Assembly: GCF_900116515.1 (NCBI RefSeq)
Contig: NZ_FPBA01000024.1
Location: 1 to 64,000 of the forward strand
Length of the DNA stretch: 64,000 bases
Direction of reading: 5' to 3'
Source of the DNA: Geodermatophilus amargosae
Lineage (GTDB): Bacteria > Actinomycetota > Actinomycetes > Mycobacteriales > Geodermatophilaceae
Made by a program: the position numbers and the translations under genes. The notes beneath the pieces are model-generated. The model searched no databases, was not told where the DNA came from, and saw only the letters and a list, made by a program, of their open reading frames with translations. Below are positions 16,530 to 26,104 of this stretch, piece after piece. Each line of letters starts with the position of its first letter. Positions within the stretch are counted from its first letter, which is position 1.

Positions 16530-19500
16530 ATGAACGTACAGTCGGAAAGTCAAGCAATCGCCCGCGACGAGACGGATCAATCCGATCACTCAAGCATGTC
16601 GGGGGATACGCAACAGGTCGGAGTCGCACCACCGTGCTACGAGGTGGTCGCGATGCAAATGACGATCTACTACAACCGCGAGGGCGACCACGACCACGAC
16701 GGGATGTTGTTTGCTCTAAAGGAGAACGTCCCCATTCTCCAGTACATCGACGCACTCGCGAGACAGGGCGGACGACGTCGCCCGGGATCCCTGCCGGCGC
16801 CCGACCCCGACGACTACGTAGACGAGGCCCGCATCCGAGCGCAGGCAATCGGGGTGGACCTCCCCCTGACACCGGCGCAGGCCAGAGGACCGCATCCTTC
16901 GATCCGGCCGCTAGTGCTACGAGCCCGCGTGAACGAGACCGTAACAATCCATCTGTGCAATGACATCCGTGACCGGCATGTGGGCATCCACCTCGTCGGC
17001 GGCGGCTACGACGTCAAGACGGATGACGGCGCGGAGGTCGGCGCCAACCCGTCGAGCCTGACCGAGTACGGAACAACACGCACGTACACGTGGCGGTGCG
17101 ACGACGAAGGGGTGTTTCCGTTCCACGACGGTGGCAACTTCGACGGTGGTGAGGACGGTACGAACGTCCACGGGTTGTTCGGTGCGTTGATCGTGGAGCC
17201 GCCCGGCACCACGTGGCGAGATCCGGTGACGGGGCGCGGTTCGCACGACGTCGACGGGACGCCGGGGTTCGCGCAGCTGGACGGGTTGCACCTCGACGTC
17301 CTCGCCCCCGGTGAGGCCGGAAAACCTGTCCCGGCGTCGACCAGGACCCTGGCCGACGGCTCCCGGTGGCCCGACCCTGTCGAGCACCTGAACCAGGCGG
17401 CTGACCCCTACTCCTACCGTGAGTTCGTCATCTTCTTCCACGACGAGCCGGAGTACGTCCCCGCGCACGGTGTGCTGGAGCCCGACCCGTGCGCCCACAG
17501 GGGTCACGGCGGCGCCGTCCACGGCTCTCACACGGCGGGAGATGGCGCGCGCCACGGAGACGCAGGGCACGACGACCTGCCGATCATGGCCGTGTCCTAC
17601 CGCGCCGAGCCGATGATCAACCGGGAGCGCACCCTCTGGCGCCTGCTCCGCACTGGGCACGAGCTCGAGCGACCCGTGCTGAACGAGGAGCAGCACCACA
17701 GCTCCTGGATGTTCGGGGACCCGTCGGACCACCTGGTCCTGCGGGCCTACATCGGCGACCGCGTCCGCATCCGGTTCGTGCACGCCGCCGTGAAGGAGAC
17801 GCACGTCTTCCACCTGCACCTCTACGAGTGGCACGCCGTGGTCGGTGACCAGACCTCACCTCGCATCGACGCCATCTCGATCAGCCCGCAGACCGGGCAC
17901 ACCATCGAGCCGGCGTGGGGAGCGGGCAACCGCCACCAGGTCGCCGGCGACGTGATCTGGCACTGCCACCTGTACCCCCACTTCCACGAGGGGATGTGGG
18001 GGATGTTCCGGACGTTCGAGACGCGCCAGTACCACTGGTGGCTCGACGGCGACGACGCGCACGAAGCGGCGGACGAAGCTCTCAGACAATCGATCGGCCT
18101 CGACGATCTGGCGCTGGACAGCGACCACCCGATCTACGCAGGTCGTCAGATCGGCCGCTATCCCGACGGCACACGCATCCAGCAGCTGCTGCCGCTGCCG
18201 GAGAACCCCCCACCCAATCCGACGCGCACGCACCCGGGCTTCCCGCTCTACATCCCCGGCACCGTCCGGCAGAAGTCGCCACGCCCCCCGTGGCCCGACC
18301 GGGAGCTCACCGCGGCGGAAGTGGAGCACGAGGGCTACCGCCTCCCGTGCAACGTGACGTCGCTGCGGGGGCACGACATGCCGGCGGACTTCGACTACCG
18401 ACCGGTCCCCACCGACCTCGAGCGCCTCGCGTTCAACGACTTCCCTGTCCCGGGTGAGCTGTTCACGCGCAACCGCCTCACGGAGCAACAGCAGGCGGAA
18501 CCGGAGGTGCTGCAGTGCAACACCTCTGCGGAGGTGTGCCACGACCTGGTGGTCGCTCAACGTCGTATCGACTACAACGACCACGGCTGGCACGACAAGC
18601 ACGGTCACCTCTACTACCTCGAAGCGGATGGTGATCCGGCGGCGCAACCGGGGCCGCACGAGCCGCTGTTCTTTCGAGCGCAGCACGGTCAGATCCTCAA
18701 CCTGACGCTCCGCAACGCCCTGCCCCAGACCATCGAAGGTACGGAGTTCGACCATCCCTTCCCGCCGTGTCCGGACAGGCCCTGGGAGGGTGAGTGCGCC
18801 CCGCACGTGCACATGGTGAAGTTCGACCCGATCTGCGCGGACGGCGCGAGTGTCGGTTGGAACTACATGAGCGGAGCGCGCTTCGGCCGCAAGATGGTCT
18901 ACCGCTGGTGGGCCGACCAGGAGTTCGGAACAATCTTCTTCCACGACCACCTGTTCGCCAACTACCGGCAGAAGCACGGTCTGTTCGGCGCGCTGATCGT
19001 CGAGCCCTCGGGGTCGAAGTTCTATCACCACATCGAGGATGACCGAGAGATCGTCAGCGGGCTTCAGGCACTCATCAAGGTGCCGTCGCGTCTGACAAGA
19101 CACGACCCGGAAGTCGAGGGGGAGGGCGAAGCCGTGGGTCTGCTGACGCTCACGGCCACGATTGACACGTCCGGGGAACGACCGGAGGTCATCGACACCG
19201 AGATCGTGGAAGTGGACAGCAGCGCGGAGGAGACAGCACCGACGGGCTCCGACCCGGCGGACCATGACGGTCCCGAGACCCAGACCGCGCCCGAGGACAC
19301 TTCGGACGGGGAGGAACGCCCCACGCCCGACTGGTTCCGGGAGTTCTGCATCGGCATCGCCGACTTCATCCCGATGTGGGACGGCCGCGGCCGTCCCCTC
19401 AACCCGCCGCAGCAGCCCGGTGGACACGGCGACCAGGGTGTGATGGCGCTGAACTACCGCAACGCACCGCTGCGGGAACGGCCGGGCGACCCGGCCTACT

Positions 19501-21083
19501 GGTTCGACTCACGGGTGCACGGTGACCCGGCGACGACCGTGTACCAGGCCTACGAGGACGACCCGATCTGGTTCCGGGTCCTGCAGGGCTCCCACGAGGA
19601 GTCCCACAGCTTCCAGGTACACGGCCTGCGGTGGCAGCGGTTCCGGGACAACCTCGACTCCACTGTCCGCAACCAGCAGACGACCGGTATCGCCGAGGCC
19701 TTCACCTTCATCAACCGCGCACCTGTCAGGCGCGGTGACTACCTCTACAAGCTGTCAGGGGCCGACGACTTGTGGCTGGGGTGCTGGGGCATCGTCCGGG
19801 CCCACCCGCGGCCGCCAGCGGCTGGAGACCGGGACCTGCTCGGCTTCGGACCCCGCCCCGAGGCGTACTCGGGAGCTCCGGATCCCGCTCTGCCGGTGCG
19901 TACCTTCGGCGTCACGGCCACACCGCGCCGGCTGTACTACCGGGACGACCTGGTCGATCCCTTCGGGTTGGTGTACAGGCTCGACTCCGTGCAGCCTCCG
20001 GGCGGGGAACCGGTGGAGGTGCCGTCCCTGCCCGAGGACCCCACGGCGGCGGTCGAACCCCTGGTCCTGTGGTGCCGCGAGGGTGATCAGGTGCGGGTGA
20101 TCCTGACCAATGACCTGCCGGACGACATGGAGCCCGAGCCGTTCGCGCCGGAGGTACCCGTCGAACGCGAGCGACCGGTGTCACGGCACGTGTCGATGCA
20201 CGCCGACCTCGTCGCCTACGACGTCCGGGAGTCCGACGGGGCCAACGTCGGGGTGAACCCGGTGCAAACCGCGGCCCCGGGGGCGGCCCCGCGCACCTAC
20301 ACGTGGGACACCCGCCATCCCCGGCCCGACGCGGAAGAGACGCTCGGCCCGGTGCTCCTGCAGGACATGGCCGACGTCCGCAACCACCGCCACCACGGGC
20401 TCATCGGAGCCCTGGTCATCGTGCCGAGGGGCTACTCGCCGTACCCGGTGGGGCCGGGTGAGAGCACGTCCTCGAGCGAGGAGCCGGTCTGGCACGGGAC
20501 ACGGGTGACAGTTCGACCCGACGGTTCCTCCGCCGACGACCCCGATCGAGTGGAACACATGGTGGCGCTCATCCAGGACGGTCTGCGGCTCTTCCTCAAC
20601 GGCAACCTGCGATTCCCGCTACCCGACCCGCCCGGCGAGGAGCCCGGCGAGGCAGAGCACGAAGACCAGGGACAGAAGGGCATCAACTACCGCAGCGAAC
20701 CGCGTGGCCAGTTCGACCCGCAGAACAGCGAGTACTGCCTGGACGATGACGAGCCGGCGACACCAGTGTGGTGCGTGCCCCGGGGCAGCGACGTCGAGTT
20801 CCACCTCGTCGGGGCTCTCGACAAGCCACGCGCCTACAGCTTCACCATTCACGGCGTCACCTGGCCCGAGCACCGTTTCCAAGGCCAAGTGCCCATGGTC
20901 TCCGCCGAATCGGCCATCAGCTCCGGCAGCGGGCGGACCTTCAGATTCACGCCGGCTTACACCGGAGATCACGCCTACCGCACGGGAGTTCTCAAGTGGG
21001 CGCTCGGACAGGGCATGTGGGGGATCCTGCGGGTCACCGACGACACCTGGCCATGCAAGGACGAGGAGAAGCAGAGCAGTTGA
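16530..21083 (+). CDS. Giant multicopper oxidase (MnxG-like, multi-cupredoxin)
   Basis: The 1517-residue protein is about three times the length of ordinary multicopper oxidases. It contains repeated cupredoxin domains: HVGIHLVGGGYD with FPFHDGG (about 150-220), HVFHLHLYEWH with VIWHCHLYPHFHEGMWG (about 425-495), HVHMVKFDPICADG with IFFHDHLFANYRQKHG (about 755-825), SHSFQVHGLRW with LGCWGIVRAHP (about 1025-1095), HVSMHADLVAYD with NHRHHGLIGALV (about 1215-1295), and FTIHGVTWPEHR with GQGMWGILRV at the end. The set of His-x-His pairs is enough for one complete T1 plus trinuclear centre, with other domains degenerate. This architecture matches the bacterial Mn(II) oxidase MnxG. GAGAGGGA precedes the ATG at 16530. 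No signal peptide is evident. MnxE/MnxF-like small partners are not seen nearby. Confidence 0.85.
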   Translation: MNVQSESQAIARDETDQSDHSSMSGDTQQVGVAPPCYEVVAMQMTIYYNREGDHDHDGMLFALKENVPILQYIDALARQGGRRRPGSLPAPDPDDYVDEARIRAQAIGVDLPLTPAQARGPHPSIRPLVLRARVNETVTIHLCNDIRDRHVGIHLVGGGYDVKTDDGAEVGANPSSLTEYGTTRTYTWRCDDEGVFPFHDGGNFDGGEDGTNVHGLFGALIVEPPGTTWRDPVTGRGSHDVDGTPGFAQLDGLHLDVLAPGEAGKPVPASTRTLADGSRWPDPVEHLNQAADPYSYREFVIFFHDEPEYVPAHGVLEPDPCAHRGHGGAVHGSHTAGDGARHGDAGHDDLPIMAVSYRAEPMINRERTLWRLLRTGHELERPVLNEEQHHSSWMFGDPSDHLVLRAYIGDRVRIRFVHAAVKETHVFHLHLYEWHAVVGDQTSPRIDAISISPQTGHTIEPAWGAGNRHQVAGDVIWHCHLYPHFHEGMWGMFRTFETRQYHWWLDGDDAHEAADEALRQSIGLDDLALDSDHPIYAGRQIGRYPDGTRIQQLLPLPENPPPNPTRTHPGFPLYIPGTVRQKSPRPPWPDRELTAAEVEHEGYRLPCNVTSLRGHDMPADFDYRPVPTDLERLAFNDFPVPGELFTRNRLTEQQQAEPEVLQCNTSAEVCHDLVVAQRRIDYNDHGWHDKHGHLYYLEADGDPAAQPGPHEPLFFRAQHGQILNLTLRNALPQTIEGTEFDHPFPPCPDRPWEGECAPHVHMVKFDPICADGASVGWNYMSGARFGRKMVYRWWADQEFGTIFFHDHLFANYRQKHGLFGALIVEPSGSKFYHHIEDDREIVSGLQALIKVPSRLTRHDPEVEGEGEAVGLLTLTATIDTSGERPEVIDTEIVEVDSSAEETAPTGSDPADHDGPETQTAPEDTSDGEERPTPDWFREFCIGIADFIPMWDGRGRPLNPPQQPGGHGDQGVMALNYRNAPLRERPGDPAYWFDSRVHGDPATTVYQAYEDDPIWFRVLQGSHEESHSFQVHGLRWQRFRDNLDSTVRNQQTTGIAEAFTFINRAPVRRGDYLYKLSGADDLWLGCWGIVRAHPRPPAAGDRDLLGFGPRPEAYSGAPDPALPVRTFGVTATPRRLYYRDDLVDPFGLVYRLDSVQPPGGEPVEVPSLPEDPTAAVEPLVLWCREGDQVRVILTNDLPDDMEPEPFAPEVPVERERPVSRHVSMHADLVAYDVRESDGANVGVNPVQTAAPGAAPRTYTWDTRHPRPDAEETLGPVLLQDMADVRNHRHHGLIGALVIVPRGYSPYPVGPGESTSSSEEPVWHGTRVTVRPDGSSADDPDRVEHMVALIQDGLRLFLNGNLRFPLPDPPGEEPGEAEHEDQGQKGINYRSEPRGQFDPQNSEYCLDDDEPATPVWCVPRGSDVEFHLVGALDKPRAYSFTIHGVTWPEHRFQGQVPMVSAESAISSGSGRTFRFTPAYTGDHAYRTGVLKWALGQGMWGILRVTDDTWPCKDEEKQSS

Positions 21084-21398
21084 ACACAGGTGACGAACGC
21101 CCGCCCCTCTAGTGGTTCGGGAGCCCTGCTCCTGATGACTTAGAGACAGTAGTAAATCGACCGACGCGTGCCCGCCGCCATGACTGGCTCGGCGCAATAC
21201 CGCCGCCGGGAGCGGGAGATGCTCAGGACCGATTGGCTCCGTGACCTGATGGGTGGCATACCCGCCGACCGTCGAGGCCGGTATGCCAGGGTGACGGCGC
21301 GACACCGGCTGTCCCATAGTGGGCCGCTCAGAGACACCGGCGTCGGCGCCTGAGGGACGTCTGCCGTTGCTACGAGGTCCGGCGTCGGGCGGATCGGT
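21084..21398. other. Intergenic stretch
   Basis: No gene or clear terminator is recognised between the giant oxidase and the next small ORF. Confidence 0.5.
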
Positions 21399-21779
21399 GT
21401 GAGGAAGTCCTCATGGGCTGCGGTGACGGTGCGCCACCATGACGGCGTGCGCACGGAGTTGAGCGACGGGCACTGGCGCGGCGTCCAGCAGGGCTGGCTC
21501 GTCGGCCCGGACGGGCGTCGGTACGTCCGGCGCACTACGCGGACCAGGCGGAAGGAAGGAGATCGACTCGTTGTCGACGGTGCTCCGCTGGTCCTCGTCT
21601 ACTGGGCCGGCAACCAGCTCGATCGGCTCGACGGCATCGACGCCCACGAGCAGTGGCAGACCACCCGCCCCCGTGTCACCACGGAGGAGCCTCGGCGCAA
21701 GGGCGACATCGAGTGGACCGCCGGGCGTTGGGAGGACGACGAAGGGCGACCACTACTGCTCCTGACGGGGCACTGCTGA
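21399..21779 (+). CDS. Hypothetical protein
   Basis: The 126-residue frame encodes a hydrophilic protein rich in Arg, Asp and Trp (HWRGVQQGWLVGPDGRRYVR, VYWAGNQLDRLDGIDAHEQW). Even spacing of charged and aromatic residues and the lack of low complexity suggest a real coding region with a small beta-rich fold, but no family is recognised. It begins at GTG 21399; internal GTGs at about 21423 are alternatives. There are no membrane segments. It is isolated between the copper oxidase and the MMPL transporter on the same strand. Confidence 0.5.
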   Translation: MRKSSWAAVTVRHHDGVRTELSDGHWRGVQQGWLVGPDGRRYVRRTTRTRRKEGDRLVVDGAPLVLVYWAGNQLDRLDGIDAHEQWQTTRPRVTTEEPRRKGDIEWTAGRWEDDEGRPLLLLTGHC

Positions 21780-22033
21780 ACCTGCCTCATCGCCTGGGCC
21801 AGTGGTGTCCCTGAGTGGGCCGCTGAACCGGCGGTGGCGGTCATCGGGCCGGTGCGCCGTCCTCGGCCCGTCCGCCTGGCCACAACGGTCCCCTCGAGGT
21901 CGGCCGCGCAGCTCGTGTGCCGCTGAGAACCCGCAGGTCGCGGGCGCGAGGTGCTTGACACCGACCCGTGTGCAGGGCTGTCCTCCCAGCCGACACCCGT
22001 GCCCCTGCCCCGGCCGGTGAGTCAGGAGGGGCG

Positions 22034-24217
22034 ATGTTCGAGCGACTCGGTCGTCTGGTGTACCGCCGGCGCCGGTGGGTGGTGGCGCTCTCCCTCGCGC
22101 TGATCGCCCTGGCGGGTGTGTGGGGGGTGGGCGTCTTCGGGCAGATGACCGGCGGGGGCTTCGACGACCCGGGCAGCGAAAGCTCGCGCGCCGCCCGAGT
22201 GGCCGAACGGGAACTGGGCCGCAGTGCCGCGGACGTCGTCGTCCTGTACTCCAGCACCCGCCTGACGGTCGACGACCCCCGCTACGCCGAGGCGGTCACC
22301 GCCACCCTGGACGCCCTGCCGGAGGGCGACGTGCTCCGGACCGTGTCCTTCTTCGACACCCCGGACCCCTCGCTCGTCAGCGAGGACCGGCGCAGCACCT
22401 GTGCCGTGCTCACCCTGCGCGGTGACGAGGACGAGCGGGAGGACGTCCTCGACGCCATCGAGGAGGACCTGGCCGCACCCGGGCTGACGGCGCGGCTCGG
22501 CGGGGACGTGACCCTCAACCGGGACATGAACGAGCAGGTCAGCGAGGACCTCACGCTGGCTGAGAGCATCTCCCTGCCGGTCCTCGCGGTGCTGCTCCTG
22601 GTGATCTTCGGCAGCGTCGCGGCGGCGAGCCTGCCGCTGGCGATCGGCGTGACCGCCATCCTCGGGTCGTTCGCCGCCCTCCGTGCGTTCTCTCTGGTCA
22701 CCGACGTCTCGATCTTCGCGGTCAACGTGGTGACCGTCCTGGGCCTCGGGCTGGCCATCGACTACGGGCTCTTCGTGGTCAGCCGGTTCCGCGAGGAGGT
22801 CCGCCGGCAGCGCAGCGTCGAGGACGCCCTGGCCCGGACCCTCGCGACGGCGGGACGCACGGTCGCCGTCTCCGGCGTCACCGTGGCGATCTCGCTGTCG
22901 GGGCTGCTCCTCTTCCCGCAGGTCTTCCTCCGCTCCATGGGCTTCGGCGGGATGAGCGCCGTCCTCGTCGCGATGCTGGCCGCCCTGACCCTGCTCCCCG
23001 CGTTGCTGGCGATGCTCGGCCCCCGGGTGGACGCGCTCTCGGTGCGGCGCCTGTTCCGCCGGCGGCGGCGGCCGGCCCACGCCGCCCACCGCGACGGGGC
23101 CTGGTACCGGATCGCGCACGGCGTGATGCGCCGTCCCGTCGTCTACGGCGTCGCGGTGGCTGCGCTGCTGGTGACGCTCGCGCTGCCGTTCACCCGGGCG
23201 GAGTTCGGCGGCATCGACGTGCGCGCCATGCCCGAGGGGGCGGAGAGCCGCGTGGTCGCGGAGACGATCGCGCGCGACTTCCCCCCGAGTCCGGCCGGGC
23301 CGGTCGAGGCGATCGTCACCCTGCCCGGCGCGGTGGACTCACCGGAGGGCGGGGCGGCGCTGCAGTCCTACGTCACCGCGGTCGGCGCGGTTCCCGGGGT
23401 GGACGGCGCCACGGTCGTCGACGCGGCCGGGAGCACGGCACGGGTCGCCATCGCCTCGGGGGTCGACCCGGTGGGGCCCGAGAGCAGGGAGCTGGTGGCC
23501 GCGGTCCGGTCCGTGTCCCCTCCCGACGACGCCGAGGTCCTGGTCGGCGGACCGAGCGCGCTTTACGCCGACCTGCTCGACAGCCTCGGCTCGCTGCTGC
23601 CCTGGATGGCCGTGCTCGTGGCCGTCACGCTGTTCGTCCTGCTGTTCCTGGCCTTCGGCTCGGTCGTGGTGCCGGTCAAGGCCATGGTGATGAACGTGCT
23701 GTCGCTGGGCGCCTCGTTCGGTGCGCTGGTGTGGATCTTCCAGGACGGTCACCTGTCGGGGATCCTGGGCTTCACGCCGACCGGCTTCCTGGAGGCCACG
23801 TCCCCGATCCTGGTGCTGGCCATCGTCTTCGGGCTGTCCATGGACTACGAGGTCTTCCTCATGTCCCGGATCCGCGAGCAGTACGACCTCACCGGCGACA
23901 ACACCGCGGCCGTGGCGACAGGACTGCAGCGCACCGGCGGGATCATCACCAGCGCGGCGCTGCTGCTGGTCGTGGTGATCGGCGCCTTCGCGACCTCCGG
24001 CGTCGTGCTCATCAAGATGGTCGGGATCGCGATGCTCATCGCCATCGTCGTCGACGCGACCGTCGTGCGGACGGTGCTCGTGCCGGCCACCATGCGGCTG
24101 CTCGGCCGGGCCAACTGGTGGGCGCCCGGGCCGCTGGGCCGGCTGTACGCCCGCTACGGCATCCGCGAGTCCGAGGGCGAGCCGGTGCCCCGACCGGAGC
24201 GACTGGTCAGCACGTAG
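22034..24217 (+). CDS. MMPL family RND-type transporter
   Basis: The 727-residue inner-membrane protein has the MMPL organisation: one N-terminal membrane helix (WVVALSLALIALAGVW), a periplasmic loop, five helices ending with LAIDYGLFVVSRFREE (about 235-250), a second helix, a second loop, and a final five-helix bundle with GLSMDYEVFLMSRIREQ (about 607-623). The Asp-Tyr pairs in the fourth and tenth helices are those used for proton relay in MmpL proteins. Substrates in actinobacteria are lipids, siderophores or drugs; none is indicated here. AGGAGGGG precedes the ATG at 22034; the frame open upstream to 21968 is not needed. No TetR regulator or MmpS partner lies beside it. Confidence 0.92.
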   Translation: MFERLGRLVYRRRRWVVALSLALIALAGVWGVGVFGQMTGGGFDDPGSESSRAARVAERELGRSAADVVVLYSSTRLTVDDPRYAEAVTATLDALPEGDVLRTVSFFDTPDPSLVSEDRRSTCAVLTLRGDEDEREDVLDAIEEDLAAPGLTARLGGDVTLNRDMNEQVSEDLTLAESISLPVLAVLLLVIFGSVAAASLPLAIGVTAILGSFAALRAFSLVTDVSIFAVNVVTVLGLGLAIDYGLFVVSRFREEVRRQRSVEDALARTLATAGRTVAVSGVTVAISLSGLLLFPQVFLRSMGFGGMSAVLVAMLAALTLLPALLAMLGPRVDALSVRRLFRRRRRPAHAAHRDGAWYRIAHGVMRRPVVYGVAVAALLVTLALPFTRAEFGGIDVRAMPEGAESRVVAETIARDFPPSPAGPVEAIVTLPGAVDSPEGGAALQSYVTAVGAVPGVDGATVVDAAGSTARVAIASGVDPVGPESRELVAAVRSVSPPDDAEVLVGGPSALYADLLDSLGSLLPWMAVLVAVTLFVLLFLAFGSVVVPVKAMVMNVLSLGASFGALVWIFQDGHLSGILGFTPTGFLEATSPILVLAIVFGLSMDYEVFLMSRIREQYDLTGDNTAAVATGLQRTGGIITSAALLLVVVIGAFATSGVVLIKMVGIAMLIAIVVDATVVRTVLVPATMRLLGRANWWAPGPLGRLYARYGIRESEGEPVPRPERLVST

Positions 24218-24381
24218 CCGTCGTACCGGTCGCGTTGCCGACGCCGGGTCGAGTCGGCCGGGACCGTGGACGTCGCGCGACGGTCCGTGACCAGCTGCCA
24301 CCATCACCGCCCCGGCCGCACACCCCTGGTCTCCCGGCCGGGAGTGCCCCACGCTGTGTGCGTGCGGCGGGGAGGGGTGCG

Positions 24382-24795
24382 ATGAGGACGAGCCGGCTGG
24401 TGCTGACCGGCGCCGCGGTCGGCACGATCGTGGGCACGGCGCGCGCGGACCTGAACGCCACCCACGTGTTCAACCCCGACTGGCCCCCACACGCCCGATT
24501 CCACGGTGCCGCCGGCTGGGGCACGGTCGCCGGCGCTCAGGTGCTCGCGCTGTGGCTGCTGTGGCGACCGGCGTCCTCCACCGCCGAGCTGGACCTGGCG
24601 GCCAGGACGGCCGCGCTGCTGCCGGCGGTCGCGTGGGCGCCGTTCTTCGCCGCGCTCGCCACGCCCGGCACCGCGGTCGAGGACGAGCCCGGGCACCTGC
24701 CGCGGCTGGCCGGCGTGCCGCTCAACCTGGTCCCCGCGACCCTCGTGCCGGCCGTGGCGGCCCTCGGCTACCTGCTGCACCGCCGCGGCCTGTAG
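24382..24795 (+). CDS. Small membrane protein, DUF6640-like
   Basis: The 137-residue protein opens with MRTSRLVLTGAAVGTIVGT and DLNATHVFNPDWPPHARFH. The pattern (D-x-N-x-THxFNPxWPPHAxFH) is the hallmark of a small uncharacterised membrane family. It has four predicted membrane helices, the last ending with ALGYLLHRRGL. GGAGGGG lies six bases before the ATG at 24382. It follows the MMPL gene by 165 bases on the same strand. The family name is from memory and should be treated as tentative; function unknown. Confidence 0.72.
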   Translation: MRTSRLVLTGAAVGTIVGTARADLNATHVFNPDWPPHARFHGAAGWGTVAGAQVLALWLLWRPASSTAELDLAARTAALLPAVAWAPFFAALATPGTAVEDEPGHLPRLAGVPLNLVPATLVPAVAALGYLLHRRGL

Positions 24796-24935
24796 CCCAC
24801 CCGCGCCGGAGGAGCCCACAGCCGGGCGGTCCACCCCCGACGGGTCGGATGCCCGGGCGGGTTCCATCCCGCGCGGTGGGCCGTCGGCAATTTCAGGGTT
24901 TGTCATGGGCAACCAGGACCCACGGCTCGCGCACG

Positions 24936-25002
24936 AGGCGCTGACCTGCGGTCGTGCTCCCCCGATCGGACTCGAACCAGTGAACCTGCGAGTTGATCTT
25001 GA
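24936..25002 (-). repeat. att-like site: tRNA-Asn 3'-end relic with composite flanks
   Basis: The core at 24955-24991 resembles the 40-bp repeats at 34601 and 41528 (GCTCCCCCGAT, GGACTCGAACCA shared, with a few substitutions). Its left flank CGCTGACCTGCGGT (24939-24952) is identical to the left flank of the 34601 copy. Its right flank TTGATCTTGA (24993-25002) is identical to the right flank of the 41528 copy. It thus has the arrangement expected of an unoccupied attachment site. Confidence 0.7.
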
Positions 25003-25091
25003 CGGTGTCGGTCACCGTCGGTCAGTGGTGAACGTGCAGGTCAGCGGCCGTTGGCGTCAATGACCGGTGCTGGTCATCGTCGGGCGTCGAG

Positions 25092-25120
25092 GGTCGTTCG
25101 TTGGTCGTACGTTGGTCGCG
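25092..25120 (+). repeat. Short direct repeats (iterons) beside att-like site
   Basis: Two 11-base units, GGTCGTTCGTT and GGTCGTACGTT, stand head to tail, followed by a partial GGTCGCG. The same motif recurs at 41677-41694 and, as TTGGTCGTTCAGTGGTCGCG, at 34539-34558. Possible integrase or excisionase arm sites, or an operator of the adjacent toxin-antitoxin genes. Confidence 0.45.
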
Positions 25121-25197
25121 TCGTCGACGCGCATTGGGTTCACCCCCCGTCGGACGGAGGCTGGACCGGCATCACACTTCTGGTCATACTTCTGACC

Positions 25198-25482
25198 ATG
25201 ACGACGTTGCCCTTGGCCGATGCCAAGGCTCACTTGTCCAAGCTGGTTGCTCGGGTCAGCGGGCAGCATGAGCGGGTGTACGTGACCGTGCACGGCAAGC
25301 CCTCCGCCGTCCTGCTCGCCACCGAGGACCTCGAGTCGCTCGAGGAGACCATCGAGATCCTCGCCGACGCCGACGCCATGCGGCGGCTACACGCCTCCGA
25401 GGCCGAGCTCGCCCACGGGGAGGCCGAAAGCCGCGACGAGCTGGACGCGGCCATGGCCCGCCGGCGCAGTCAGCAGCGGTGA
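25198..25482 (+). CDS. Type II antitoxin, Phd/YefM family
   Basis: The 94-residue protein begins TTLPLADAKAHLSKLV and continues with VYVTVHGKPSAVLLATEDLESL, the conserved DNA-binding N-terminal half of Phd/YefM antitoxins. The acidic, helical C-terminus (EETIEILADADAMRRLHASEAEL) is the part that wraps the toxin. It would repress its own promoter and neutralise the RelE-type toxin, whose GTG start overlaps the antitoxin TGA by four bases. A close paralogue lies at 41781. The ATG at 25198 matches the family start. The upstream 100 bases carry the GGTCGT repeats, possibly an operator. Confidence 0.9.
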   Translation: MTTLPLADAKAHLSKLVARVSGQHERVYVTVHGKPSAVLLATEDLESLEETIEILADADAMRRLHASEAELAHGEAESRDELDAAMARRRSQQR

Positions 25483-25766
25483 CCGACGACCACGACGCCT
25501 ACCTCCTGGCCATCACCCCCACTGCCCGCCGCCAGCTCACCGACCACCTGCCCGAGACCGTCGCCGCGGCCGCCCACGAGTTCATCGTCGGCCCGCTACT
25601 GGACGACCCCCACCGCGTGGGCAAGCGGCTCCGCCCGCCGCTCGGTGACCGGCACAGCGCCCGCCGCGGCACCTACCGGGTCGTCTACCGCATCGACGAC
25701 GACCTCCGCACCGTCACCGTCCTCGACGTCGCCCACCGCCGCGATGCCTACCGAACCGGCCGCTGA
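25479..25766 (+). CDS. Type II toxin, RelE/ParE family
   Basis: The 95-residue protein has the RelE fold pattern: ITPTARRQLTDHLPE at the N-terminal helix, VGKRLRPPLGDRHSARRGTYRVVYRIDDD (a beta-hairpin with conserved Arg residues) and a terminal TVLDVAHRRDAY strand. RelE toxins cleave mRNA in the ribosomal A site, using Arg/Lys and Tyr residues of the kind seen here. The GTG start overlaps the antitoxin stop, so the pair is translationally coupled. It appears intact, unlike its paralogue at 42059. Confidence 0.88.
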   Translation: MTDDHDAYLLAITPTARRQLTDHLPETVAAAAHEFIVGPLLDDPHRVGKRLRPPLGDRHSARRGTYRVVYRIDDDLRTVTVLDVAHRRDAYRTGR

Positions 25767-26104
25767 CCGCACTTCCCGGACAGCGGACAGACCTTCAGCG
25801 CATCGAGCCGCCTCCCACCTTCACTGAACCCGGGGCGGTTCACTCGTGACCCTCGCGTCGGAGCAGTCAGTGCAGTGGTGCAGCCGCGACTTCTGTCGGT
25901 ATGTGCTCGAGGAAGGCGATGTCGTCTCGGATCCGCCGATGCGGAGTCGGCCAGGCCTGCAGCCAGCGAACCCGTGAAGTCAACGGACTGGCCGAGGACG
26001 TCCACTCCGTGGGCCGGGTCCTACGACCGCAGGCAGGCCCCGTTCGGCGTCCTACGGTCTCTCCGGGTCGGGCAGCGTGGACACAGTTCGCGCAGGGGAC
26101 GGCG
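25767..26104. other. Intergenic stretch
   Basis: No supported gene. All frames here are short or lack recognisable motifs. Confidence 0.45.
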
